Origin: Porticoccus sp.
Lineage (GTDB): Bacteria; Pseudomonadota; Gammaproteobacteria; Pseudomonadales; Porticoccaceae
Direction: 5' to 3'
DNA: 7,418 bases
Assembly (NCBI GenBank): GCA_011049795.1
Contig: DRHD01000331.1
Span: 1 to 7,418, forward strand
In this document: piece after piece, positions 1-6,616 of the stretch
Layout of the letters: the number at the start of each line of letters is the position of its first letter
How positions within the stretch are numbered: the stretch's first letter is position 1
Position numbers and translations under genes: made by a program
Notes under the pieces: generated by a model
The model's database searches: none
What the model was told of the DNA's origin: nothing
Seen by the model: the letters and a program-made list of their open reading frames with translations, nothing else

Positions 1-521
1 CGATAGAGTAGTGTGTATTTTTCTACGAATTCACGATTTGCATTAACGACTAATTGTGACATTTCTTGTTTAGTGAAATTACCGCTGCTTATTTTATTGG
101 TTAAAAATTCCAGGTTCGCTCCTGAGACAGCAATGGGCATACGCTCGATGTTGATAGCGCTATTAGCGGCTATAATGTCAGGGGCCGCAAGCTGCTCTTC
201 TTTTGAGCGAAAATCTACAATACGTTTTAATCCAAGTCGTTCCAGGTACATCGTGTCGTCATGGGTCAGTTCAGATAGTGTGTCAGACCGGTAAAGCATT
301 CCCCATTTTGTTTGCCGGCCATCTGTCGTCTTATACCCGCCCAGATCTCGAAAGTTATGCGCAGCTTTAAAGGGGAGCTTGCGAAAACTCTCTCGCTGTT
401 CGCTAGCTAATTCAGCGGGGATAGGCCTTTTATCGGGGGCTAGGTTTGCTGGGCCGTTATCGCAGGCGGTTAAGCCGAAAACAATAAGTATTAGTAATAA
501 AAAACTTTTCGTGGCGGACAT
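1..521 (-). CDS. Tyrosine/serine phosphatase-family lipoprotein (Y_phosphatase3 type), N-terminal part, cut by left edge
   Basis: Reading the minus strand from an ATG at 521 gives 173 codons with no stop before the left edge, so the gene is partial. Residues 1-19 are a lipoprotein signal peptide: one lysine, a hydrophobic run, then the lipobox LTAC with the lipidated cysteine at residue 20. The mature part carries NFRDLGGY at about residues 55-62, followed by a DGR motif, a LYRSDTLSEL stretch and IVDFRSKEE. This order is the hallmark of the family that includes mycobacterial PtpB-like tyrosine/serine phosphatases. The catalytic Cys-X5-Arg loop normally follows further on and would lie outside the window, so activity cannot be judged. 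A GAG seven bases before the ATG may serve as ribosome binding site. The position after the cysteine is aspartate, which in enterobacteria favours retention in the inner membrane; whether that rule applies here is unknown. The substrate is unknown, and the gene is separated from its neighbour by a 246-nt gap. Confidence 0.85.
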   Translation of the reverse strand, partial: MSATKSFLLLILIVFGLTACDNGPANLAPDKRPIPAELASEQRESFRKLPFKAAHNFRDLGGYKTTDGRQTKWGMLYRSDTLSELTHDDTMYLERLGLKRIVDFRSKEEQLAAPDIIAANSAINIERMPIAVSGANLEFLTNKISSGNFTKQEMSQLVVNANREFVEKYTLLY

Positions 522-548
522 AGACTATCTCGAAAGGCCGTCGCGAAG

Positions 549-578
549 ATTAGAAACTACTTTGAAAAACAGTGACTA
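549..578 (-). promoter_or_regulatory. Weak alternative promoter just upstream of the phosphatase gene
   Basis: On the minus strand TAGTCA (573-578) and TCTAAT (549-554) are separated by 18 bases. They match the -35 at four of six positions and the -10 at five of six. The pair lies downstream of the hairpin at 590-620, so it would give transcription independent of any termination there. It is a weak match in AT-rich DNA and could be chance. Confidence 0.2.
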
Positions 579-589
579 CAGCTGAGGCA

Positions 590-620
590 AAACTAAAAAT
601 GGCTGCCAGTCCGTGGGCAG
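590..620 (-). terminator. Possible intrinsic terminator or leader hairpin
   Basis: On the minus strand CTGCC (616-620) pairs with GGCAG (603-607) around an 8-nt loop, and two bases later comes the T-rich run TTTTTAGTTTT. The stem is only five pairs, so termination would be weak. It could end the AraC transcript about 150 nt after its stop codon. It could instead sit in the leader of the phosphatase gene if the promoter at 637-665 is real. Confidence 0.35.
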
Positions 621-636
621 ATTGAGTACACGGGCA

Positions 637-665
637 AGGATATTGAGTTGCTGCGCCTAGGTCAA
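637..665 (-). promoter_or_regulatory. Candidate sigma70 promoter for the phosphatase lipoprotein gene
   Basis: On the minus strand TTGACC (660-665) is followed after exactly 17 bases by TATCCT (637-642). The first box matches the -35 consensus at five of six positions and the second matches the -10 at four of six. Transcription would start near 630, giving a leader of about 110 nt before the ATG at 521. That leader would include the hairpin at 603-620. This is a pattern match only. Confidence 0.35.
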
Positions 666-767
666 TATGCTTGGTATTATTACCGAGTCTATAGGAGAAT
701 AGTCATACGTTTCGTGGGTTTTTGTGAATAGTTACCAACTCACTGAGTTTGAGGTGGGTATAAAAAC

Positions 768-1871
768 CTAGCTATCTTGCTGTTGATGACGATAATCTCC
801 AGGTGTCATGCTTGTCCATTTTTTGAACGAGCGGTGAAATGCGCTTGGCTCATCAAAGCCAAGCAATGCAGAGACGGCATTGATTTTTAGTTCGGGGCGA
901 CTCAGGTAGCTTTTTGCGGCGTCACAGCGCAAGTTGTCTTTAAATTGTTGATAGGTCGTTCCGAGATTTTTTAAACGACGTCTTAATGTCCTTACTGACA
1001 TATTCAGATGGCTGGCCATATCAACGACGCTAAGAAAGTCGCGGCTAAAATCATTGCCGATAATCCGTTTCATTTGCGAGAGGATACTTTTGTCATCTTC
1101 TTCGTTCGATGCCAGCAAGTGGTAGGGGGCATTACGTAAAAATTCTTTTAGCGATTCTTCGGTGTGGACCAAGGGGGCTTGTAAATAGTTTGAGGGAAAA
1201 CGAAAGCTGTTAGCGGGTTGCTCAAACCGTAGATCGCATTTAAACAATTGTTCAAGGTAGCGGGTATTTGATGGTGCCGGAGCCTGAAAGCTAACTTCTA
1301 GCAACTCGATGTTTTTGCCGATCAGCCAGCCACAAAAACGCCGCCATATGGCTACGCAGTGAGCCATGGTTAGCAAGCTGTTATCAGCGTTCACATCCAA
1401 TAACTGGTTGTTACTCGGGAATAAGTATTCGCTGGTGCCATCATCCATGCGATAAATAGGGCTGCTATTGTAGGCGTGGCCCTGACCGCTCAGGGTGCGA
1501 CAAAAAGCATTAAATTCGGCGGCACGGCGCATGGCTTGTTCAAGGTTGTGGCAATGAATAATGGTCAGGCACATCATCCTGAAAGTGCCAGTGTGCGCTT
1601 TTTGGCGTAAATCCAGGCCAAAGGATTCATCCTGTAATAGCCACATGACGTAGTTGTATATATTGGTATATATCTGGGATGGCAGCGCAGTGTTGGGGTC
1701 TAGTTCGGGGTCTAGTAAATCAACGGGCGAGTTTAGTGAGTTGACCAACTGTGTCAAATCATGGTTTTGAGCCTCGGCTACCTTTAACATAGTGCGGGCA
1801 TATTTAAGCGGCACAGAGTCTTTGCCCGGAACGGGTGCTGTTGCCGTAGTCATGATTTTGTCTTTATTCAT
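768..1871 (-). CDS. AraC-family transcriptional regulator with arabinose-binding-like N-terminal domain
   Basis: A 367-residue cytoplasmic DNA-binding regulator. Residues about 20-235 fit the N-terminal sensing domain found in OruR-like AraC proteins (often called arabinose-binding-domain type); its ligand is not predictable. Residues about 265-362 form the AraC DNA-binding domain. The first helix-turn-helix lies near 282-302 (MASHLNMSVRTLRRRL). The second lies near 331-352 with the family motif LLGFDEPSAFHRSFKKW, followed by MTPGDYR, the classic AraC C-terminal signature. Length is normal for the subfamily. The ATG at 1871 is preferred because AGGG lies just upstream, though the 3-nt spacer is short. 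An ATG at codon 7 (1853) has no ribosome binding site but remains possible, since the first residues are not conserved-looking. The gene follows the BASS gene by 60 nt on the same strand and may control it, the ABC importer genes, or itself through the repeats at 1886-1926. Family assignment is very sure; target and inducer are inference. Confidence 0.95.
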   Translation of the reverse strand: MNKDKIMTTATAPVPGKDSVPLKYARTMLKVAEAQNHDLTQLVNSLNSPVDLLDPELDPNTALPSQIYTNIYNYVMWLLQDESFGLDLRQKAHTGTFRMMCLTIIHCHNLEQAMRRAAEFNAFCRTLSGQGHAYNSSPIYRMDDGTSEYLFPSNNQLLDVNADNSLLTMAHCVAIWRRFCGWLIGKNIELLEVSFQAPAPSNTRYLEQLFKCDLRFEQPANSFRFPSNYLQAPLVHTEESLKEFLRNAPYHLLASNEEDDKSILSQMKRIIGNDFSRDFLSVVDMASHLNMSVRTLRRRLKNLGTTYQQFKDNLRCDAAKSYLSRPELKINAVSALLGFDEPSAFHRSFKKWTSMTPGDYRHQQQDS

Positions 1872-1885
1872 AAGCCCTAATCACA

Positions 1886-1926
1886 AGTTCTAATTATGAG
1901 TGCTAGTAGTTCTAAGTACTAATTAT
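1886..1926 (-). repeat. Direct repeats ATAATTAGWACT upstream of the AraC gene, possible operator
   Basis: Read on the minus strand, ATAATTAGTACT (1915-1926) and ATAATTAGAACT (1886-1897) match at eleven of twelve positions and start 29 bases apart. A third, diverged copy, GTACTTAGAACT, lies at 1908-1919 and overlaps the first. It shares AGTTCTAA (plus strand) with the copy at 1886, exactly 22 bases away, about two helical turns. The array fills most of the 60-nt gap directly before the regulator's start codon. AraC proteins commonly bind direct repeats near their own promoter, so autoregulation is a reasonable inference. The AT-rich composition makes partial chance similarity possible. Confidence 0.45.
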
Positions 1927-1927
1927 A
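1922..1927 (-). promoter_or_regulatory. Consensus -10 box (TATAAT) ahead of the AraC gene
   Basis: The minus strand reads TATAAT at 1922-1927, a perfect -10 match located about 50 nt before the regulator's start codon and overlapping the first repeat. No good -35 box lies 16-18 bases upstream, inside the end of the BASS gene. If the box is real, the promoter is either activator-dependent or weak, and the downstream repeats would sit over the transcription start, a position typical of repression. Confidence 0.3.
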
Positions 1928-1931
1928 GCTG

Positions 1932-2810
1932 TTAAGGATTCGATATCTGTGCAGTGGGATCGCGGTTGATTCTAGCTGTCTGTATTCGTCCGATAATGAT
2001 AACCGAAACAGCGGAGCATACCATAATCACAGAATAGACTGAGGCGGGGATGGCCAGTTGTCCATTGCCAATCATATTCACGGCAACAAAAACGGCAAGA
2101 GCACTATTTTGTAAGCCGACTTCAAGGCTCAGGGTTAATTGCTCGGCTTGTTGTAATTTAGCCGTTTTTGCCAACCACCAACCCAATAGTAAGGCGATTA
2201 GATTAAGCAGTGTAACCGCCACGCCGGCCTCAACTGCACTAAAGCGAATATTATCCCATTGCTGATACCAGACCGATGCAATCATCAGGCAAAATAACAG
2301 GGCGGCCAGCAGGGTGATTTTATTGAGGTGACGCTGTACCAGGCCATTTGCCAGATGGTTTATGCCCATGCCAAGACAAAGTGGCAGAATGGTCATAGTG
2401 GCGAGTTGTTTTATCGCTGGTAGTAGTGGCAGGCTCACGTTGTTATTGCTGGTGTCGGCTAGCAGGACCATAAATAAGGGTAGCGTGAACACGGTGATGA
2501 CACTCGACACCGCCGTTAAGGATACAGAGAGCGCGTTATTGCCTTTGGCGAGATGGCTGGCCAGATTTGAGGTGACACCGCCGGGGCAAAGGGCAATCAA
2601 TAGCAGCCCTGTACTTAAAAGCGGGTTGAGACTAAGGGCTGATGCTATTAACCAGGCCAGTAAAGGCAATAATAGTATTTGGCAGGCTAAACCTAACACC
2701 ATGGCTTTAGGGTATTCGATGATGCGTTTAAAATCGACGATCTGTAGAGATAAGCCCATAGCAAACATAATGAAAGCGAGGCTGAAGGGAATATAAGCGG
2801 CTAAGTTCAT
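1932..2810 (-). CDS. Bile acid:sodium symporter family (BASS) transporter
   Basis: A 292-residue integral inner-membrane protein with about nine hydrophobic helices, the usual size for bacterial BASS proteins. Motifs include FAMGLSL near residue 16, CPGGVTSN at 75-82 and EVGLQNSALA at 230-239. Comparing from memory with the Neisseria ASBT structure, the sodium-site residues appear preserved: S81, N82, S95, T99 and E230 for site 1; Q44, E230 and Q234 for site 2. Sodium-coupled uptake is therefore likely intact. Substrates in this family vary (bile acids, pyruvate, pantoate and other organic anions), and the sequence does not tell which applies. The gene starts 52 nt after the second ATPase gene on the same strand with no terminator in between, so it is probably co-transcribed with the importer. 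The ribosome binding site is weak (AT-rich leader, no clear GGAG), suggesting lower or coupled translation. The tail after residue 275 is short and hydrophilic. Confidence 0.95.
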   Translation of the reverse strand: MNLAAYIPFSLAFIMFAMGLSLQIVDFKRIIEYPKAMVLGLACQILLLPLLAWLIASALSLNPLLSTGLLLIALCPGGVTSNLASHLAKGNNALSVSLTAVSSVITVFTLPLFMVLLADTSNNNVSLPLLPAIKQLATMTILPLCLGMGINHLANGLVQRHLNKITLLAALLFCLMIASVWYQQWDNIRFSAVEAGVAVTLLNLIALLLGWWLAKTAKLQQAEQLTLSLEVGLQNSALAVFVAVNMIGNGQLAIPASVYSVIMVCSAVSVIIIGRIQTARINRDPTAQISNP

Positions 2811-2862
2811 TATTTATTTTCTGTTTGTTTCGCGTTCAATGGCTTGGCTGGATTTCCCCGGT

Positions 2863-3837
2863 TTACTCTTGCCAAAAATGGCAGGCAACCTGATGCTCTT
2901 GCTGATTGATAATATTGAGGGACGGCTGTTCTGTTCGGCATCTATCTTGTGCTTTAGGACAGCGTGTGTGAAACCGGCAACCTGACGGGGGAGTGATAGC
3001 GCTGGGTACATCCCCGCTAAGGATAATACGCTGTTTCTTTACGCTGGGGTCTGGAATGGGAATCGCATCAATCAACGCTTGAGTGTATGGGTGTTTTGCT
3101 TTGGCGTAAATATCGTCTGATGAGGCGGTTTCTACAATCTGGCCTAAATACATCACGGCGATACGATCGGAGATATGTTTCACTACCGCTAAATCGTGGG
3201 CGATAAATAGTAGCGCGATATTCATTTCTTGTTGTAGTTCAAGCAATAAGTTAAGTATTTGTGATTGGATAGAAACATCCAAAGCCGAGACGGCTTCATC
3301 ACAGATAATGAATTTAGGGTTGAGTGCAATGGCGCGAGCAATGCCGATACGTTGACGCTGGCCGCCTGAAAACTCATGCGGAAAGCGCAGTGCCGCATCG
3401 TCAGGTAATCCGACTCTTTGCAGCAGGCTAAGCACTTTCTTTTGTCGTTCGCTGCTGTTACCAAATCGATGAATAATCAACGGCTCTTCTAAAATTTGGC
3501 CAATGGTATGTCGGCTGTTTAAAGACTCGAAAGGATCCTGGAAAATGATCTGCATTTCACGCCGTAATGATCGCATGGCGGGTGCTTTGAGCGCTAATAT
3601 ATCAGTGCCCTCAAATAATACTTCGCCGCTGGTGGCGGGGTGAAGTCGTAATAGCGTTTTACCGACGGTGCTTTTACCGCAGCCGGATTCACCTACCAGT
3701 CCAAGGGTTTCACCTTGTTTTAGCGTAAATGAGATGTCATCAACAGCATGGACCTGGCCAGTTTGGCGCATTAATATGCCGCTACGTTTTGGAAAGTATT
3801 TCTTTAGGGATTTAACCTCTAATAAATAATCGCTCAT
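2863..3837 (-). CDS. Oligopeptide/dipeptide ABC importer ATPase, DppF/OppF type
   Basis: A 324-residue cytoplasmic ATPase, the second nucleotide-binding subunit of the importer. Walker A GESGCGKS is at 49-56, Q-loop Q100, signature SGGQ at 157-160, Walker B IICDE ending at E181, and the switch histidine H214, so all catalytic elements are present. The residue after the Walker B DE is alanine rather than the usual proline. Residues about 235-320 form the oligopeptide-transporter C-terminal domain (HPYTQALIDAIP, then PSGCRFHTRCP) with cysteines at 287, 293, 300 and 319. The ATG at 3837 is chosen over an in-frame ATG at 3864. It overlaps the upstream stop as ATGA, has AGGTG five bases before it, and the protein then starts as homologues do with the residues just before the first beta strand. 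It should pair with the ATPase at 3834-4814 to power the permeases. Confidence 0.95.
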   Translation of the reverse strand: MSDYLLEVKSLKKYFPKRSGILMRQTGQVHAVDDISFTLKQGETLGLVGESGCGKSTVGKTLLRLHPATSGEVLFEGTDILALKAPAMRSLRREMQIIFQDPFESLNSRHTIGQILEEPLIIHRFGNSSERQKKVLSLLQRVGLPDDAALRFPHEFSGGQRQRIGIARAIALNPKFIICDEAVSALDVSIQSQILNLLLELQQEMNIALLFIAHDLAVVKHISDRIAVMYLGQIVETASSDDIYAKAKHPYTQALIDAIPIPDPSVKKQRIILSGDVPSAITPPSGCRFHTRCPKAQDRCRTEQPSLNIINQQEHQVACHFWQE

Positions 3838-4814
3838 GAGGACACCTGTTGCCAGTGAAAGCAAGCGACCTGATGATGATTACTATCCGTTTCGATGTCG
3901 GGGCTATGGTGTTGACATTGTTCGCTGCTTTTGGGGCAGCGATTATTAAAACGGCAACCGGATGGCATTTGAGCAAGGCTGGGCACTTGTCCAGGGATGG
4001 TATGCAGAATGGTTTTAGGTGTATCGGTCAGTCGAGGAATCGACGTCAATAAACCTTGCGTATAGGGGTGGCGCGGTTGTGAAAATAAAGTGTGAACGTT
4101 GGCGCGTTCAGCAACTCGGCCGGCATACATCACCACAACGTCATCACAGAGTTCAGCAATGACACCGAGGTCATGGGTGATAAATAATATCGCCATGCCG
4201 GTTTCGCGCTGTAGTTGTTTCATTAATTCTAAAATTTGCGCTTGAATGGTAACGTCGAGAGCCGTGGTGGGTTCGTCGGCAATTAAAATTTCCGGCTCAC
4301 AGGCTAGCGCCATCGCTATCATGATGCGTTGGCGCATGCCGCCGGAGAGTTGATGAGGATAAGCCTTAAGTCGTTCTTCCGGGTCGGAGATACCTACTTT
4401 ATTGAGCATGGCCAGAGCGCGTTGTTGCCGTTGCTGTTTATTAAGTTCGGGGAAATGCAGTTGGTAAACTTCCATTAATTGTTTGCCAATGCGGTGTACA
4501 GGGTTTAAAGCCGTCATCGGATCTTGAAAAATCATGGCGATGCGGTTGCCGCGAATTTTACGCATATCTACGGCAGCCATCGTCGCTAAATTTTTGCCGT
4601 CAAACAAAATATCACCGTTATCGATGCTGCCCGAGGGTTGCGGTAATAAACGCATGATCGACAGGGCGGTGACACTTTTGCCACAGCCCGATTCGCCAAC
4701 GATGCCGAGTGTTTTCCCTTTATCCAAAGAAAAACTGACCCGGTCTAAAACATTGATCGTTTGTTCGTCACTGGTAAAGCTGACGGATAAGTCGTTGATC
4801 GACAACAAAGACAT
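3834..4814 (-). CDS. Oligopeptide/dipeptide ABC importer ATPase, DppD/OppD type
   Basis: A 326-residue cytoplasmic ATPase, first of the two nucleotide-binding subunits. Walker A GESGCGKS is at 40-47, Q-loop Q97 ([11 protein letters not shown]), signature LSGGMRQR at 156-163, Walker B ILIADE at 176-181 followed by the standard PTTALDVT, and switch histidine H214. The SGGM form of the signature and the longer spacer after Walker A are typical of DppD/OppD and distinguish it from its SGGQ partner. The oligopeptide-transporter C-terminal domain ([23 protein letters not shown]) spans about 235-320, with cysteines at 287, 293, 300 and 318. Its ATG overlaps the binding-protein stop as TAATG, with AAGAG just upstream, so translation is probably coupled. 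E. coli Yej has both ATPase halves fused in YejF; here they are separate genes. Confidence 0.96.
   Translation of the reverse strand: MSLLSINDLSVSFTSDEQTINVLDRVSFSLDKGKTLGIVGESGCGKSVTALSIMRLLPQPSGSIDNGDILFDGKNLATMAAVDMRKIRGNRIAMIFQDPMTALNPVHRIGKQLMEVYQLHFPELNKQQRQQRALAMLNKVGISDPEERLKAYPHQLSGGMRQRIMIAMALACEPEILIADEPTTALDVTIQAQILELMKQLQRETGMAILFITHDLGVIAELCDDVVVMYAGRVAERANVHTLFSQPRHPYTQGLLTSIPRLTDTPKTILHTIPGQVPSLAQMPSGCRFNNRCPKSSEQCQHHSPDIETDSNHHQVACFHWQQVSS
3843..3847 (-). promoter_or_regulatory. Ribosome binding site deciding the start of the DppF-type ATPase
   Basis: The minus strand reads AGGTG followed by five bases and ATG at 3837. It lies inside the end of the upstream ATPase gene. The ATG shares bases with that gene's TGA (ATGA), indicating coupled translation. 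The alternative ATG at 3864 would add nine residues and a 31-base overlap. Confidence 0.7.
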
Positions 4815-6610
4815 TATTCGCTCTTGTAGGTGGTATCAATGATGGTGACCGGTTCAAAGCGTATGCCTTTTTTGCGGGCCGCTTTGGTTTTTTCCTTTTC
4901 TTCTTTGTCAATCCAAAAAGACCAGTCAGAACGGGTTGATGGCTCAAACATCGCTTTGGAGACTTTGGTGCCTATATTGTCGGGGTATTTCATCCAGCGC
5001 CAATAGGCTTCTCGGTTGAATGAGCTGTCAAGATCGGGGATGAAAACCGCTTTATCAAAGATCGCTTGCTGAATAAGTTTGGCCAGCTTGGTGCGATCGG
5101 CTTTGGTGGTGGCGTCTCGATAGCCAATAATTAACGTATCAAGCTCCGGGTCGTCCATGTTAGTAACATTAACCGTTTGTGGTTTGTGTGCATTGTCCGA
5201 GTGATACATGCTCCAATAAGAGGGGAACATGCCAGTTCCCCAGTTGAGTGAAGCAATTTGGTGTTTTTTCTCCAGCACGTATTTAAAGTTGGAAGAGTTG
5301 TCCATTAATTTCAGCACTAACTCCAAGCCCGATTTTTTTGCTTCTTCTTTATGGATGACCAGACGTTTGGTGAGTTTGGGTGTGCTGTAATTGAGTACAA
5401 TGGATAGACGCTTACCCTCTTTGATTCGTATGCCATCGGGGCCGCGCTGATTCCAACCGGCTAAATCAAAATATTTGCTGGCTTTTTCGATGCTAAATTC
5501 GCGGGCGACTATATCGGTATTACTATAATCGCCATAACCTTGATTAAATGATTTTAGTCGTAGGTAGTCACCGCGCATCACCGTCTTCAATACCTTTTCA
5601 ACGTGCATGGCATGGCTGACGCCGATTCGGACATTCAGGTCGGCCAGCATCGGATCATCCTGGTTAAGGTAAAAACCCTGTGGTGAACGGGGGGAGTCGT
5701 TGTAAAACCAGAGTTTATGAATGTAGCCGTAATCATAGGGTTTGCCTACGGCTTTATCATGCCAGAACAGCGACGAGCTTAACCAAAAGGCATCCAGATC
5801 GCCCTTAAGAAAATATTTATAAGCAATGTTTTCATCACGAATAACACTGATTTTAATTTTGTCGGGATTGTATAAGCCTTTAAAGTATTGCTTGTCTTTG
5901 CCCCACCAATCTTTAATCCGGCTGAACTCAATGTATTTACCTTTGCGAATCTTGCTGATGGTGTAAGGTCCGGCGCTGGGTTCTATCTTCCAGTTATAGT
6001 TCTGTATCCACTTTTCATCGAGCTTGTGGAAATGTTCAGGTGTGGGGCCAATGGCGTAATGGGAAAATATTTCTTCTCTGGGTTTGGCGTCAGCGCCTTC
6101 AATGGAAATAGTGTAATCATCGTATTTGGTAACATTGATAATACGGGTGGTGAAGTAGTCATTTAGATAGGGATCTTTAATAAAGTTGGAACGTGAAAAT
6201 TCCAGGGTAAATAAATAATCATCCGCGGTGACCGGTTTGCCATCAGACCAGGTGGCGCTGGGGTCTAATTTATAATAAATCGTTTTACCGTTGTCATCGA
6301 AAGCCCAGTCTGTTGCGAGTATGGGGATAGGGTTACGGGTTTGCGGGTGTATGCCGACCAATGACATGGAAAAAGCAGACGTGTAGTTACGGAAGATGCC
6401 ATTGGAGTCCGGACCGGCAGTGCGCAAGGTTAAGGGAAAGCCCAGCATGTAGGTGCGGAAGGTGCCGCCTTTAACGGCCTGGTCAGAGGAAAATACCGGA
6501 TCGGTGTTATTGCTCTGCCACTGCAAGCCGTCGGGTAGTGTGTTAGCCCATGCTGGTTGTAGAAAAAGCATCAACAGCGAACAGATAAAAGCTAATTTAA
6601 GATTGCGCAT
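4814..6610 (-). CDS. Periplasmic solute-binding protein of oligopeptide-class ABC importer (family 5, YejA-like)
   Basis: A 598-residue secreted protein. Residues 1-22 are a Sec signal peptide: basic MRNLK, a hydrophobic core, and a probable signal peptidase I site after AWA. There is no lipobox, so the protein should be free in the periplasm. The mature protein fits the family-5 extracellular solute-binding fold: KGGTFRTY at about 47-54, the conserved WSDGKPVTADDYLFTLEF at about 121-138, GPYTISKIRKGKYIEF in the middle, and a late SNWGTGMFPSYW-like region (here LNWGTGMFPSYW). Length agrees with YejA-type proteins. The C-terminal tail from about 569 is highly charged (KEEKEKTKAARKK) before a final hydrophobic strand. 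The gene starts 6 nt after the permease stop and sits between the permease and the ATPases. Such proteins bind peptides, but also sugars, nickel or opines, so the ligand is open. Confidence 0.95.
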   Translation of the reverse strand: MRNLKLAFICSLLMLFLQPAWANTLPDGLQWQSNNTDPVFSSDQAVKGGTFRTYMLGFPLTLRTAGPDSNGIFRNYTSAFSMSLVGIHPQTRNPIPILATDWAFDDNGKTIYYKLDPSATWSDGKPVTADDYLFTLEFSRSNFIKDPYLNDYFTTRIINVTKYDDYTISIEGADAKPREEIFSHYAIGPTPEHFHKLDEKWIQNYNWKIEPSAGPYTISKIRKGKYIEFSRIKDWWGKDKQYFKGLYNPDKIKISVIRDENIAYKYFLKGDLDAFWLSSSLFWHDKAVGKPYDYGYIHKLWFYNDSPRSPQGFYLNQDDPMLADLNVRIGVSHAMHVEKVLKTVMRGDYLRLKSFNQGYGDYSNTDIVAREFSIEKASKYFDLAGWNQRGPDGIRIKEGKRLSIVLNYSTPKLTKRLVIHKEEAKKSGLELVLKLMDNSSNFKYVLEKKHQIASLNWGTGMFPSYWSMYHSDNAHKPQTVNVTNMDDPELDTLIIGYRDATTKADRTKLAKLIQQAIFDKAVFIPDLDSSFNREAYWRWMKYPDNIGTKVSKAMFEPSTRSDWSFWIDKEEKEKTKAARKKGIRFEPVTIIDTTYKSE

Positions 6611-6616
6611 AATGAT

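Larger units (their letters stand above)
522..767. other. Intergenic region between the AraC gene and the phosphatase lipoprotein gene
   Basis: These 246 bases hold no convincing reading frame on either strand. They contain the end of the AraC transcript and the likely control region of the downstream lipoprotein gene: a minus-strand promoter-like pair at 637-665, a GC-rich hairpin followed by T residues at 590-620, and a second, weaker promoter-like pair at 549-578. No tRNA or known riboswitch structure was recognised. Confidence 0.7.

Noticed and set aside
13..294. 93-codon open frame on the plus strand at the left edge
   Set aside because: The opposite strand encodes the phosphatase-family lipoprotein with lipobox and NFRDLGGY motif, which explains the region.
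735..757. Inverted repeat just after the AraC stop codon as a terminator
   Set aside because: The stem has a mismatch or a very short loop depending on pairing, and no T run follows on either strand.
2362..2796. 144-codon open frame on the plus strand opposite the BASS gene
   Set aside because: It is fully antisense to a clear transporter gene, has no ribosome binding site or family resemblance, and its composition mirrors the complementary codons of hydrophobic residues.
2811..2862. Terminator between the DppF-type ATPase and the BASS gene
   Set aside because: No stable inverted repeat followed by T residues could be found in these 52 bases.
2863..3837. Degenerate ATPase site suggested by alanine after the Walker B DE
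   Set aside because: The catalytic aspartate and glutamate are intact, and alanine at the next position is common in DppF-type proteins.
3838..3864. Nine-residue N-terminal extension of the DppF-type ATPase from an ATG at 3864
   Set aside because: The ATG at 3837 has a better ribosome binding site and an ATGA overlap with the upstream stop. The extension lies wholly within the end of the preceding gene.
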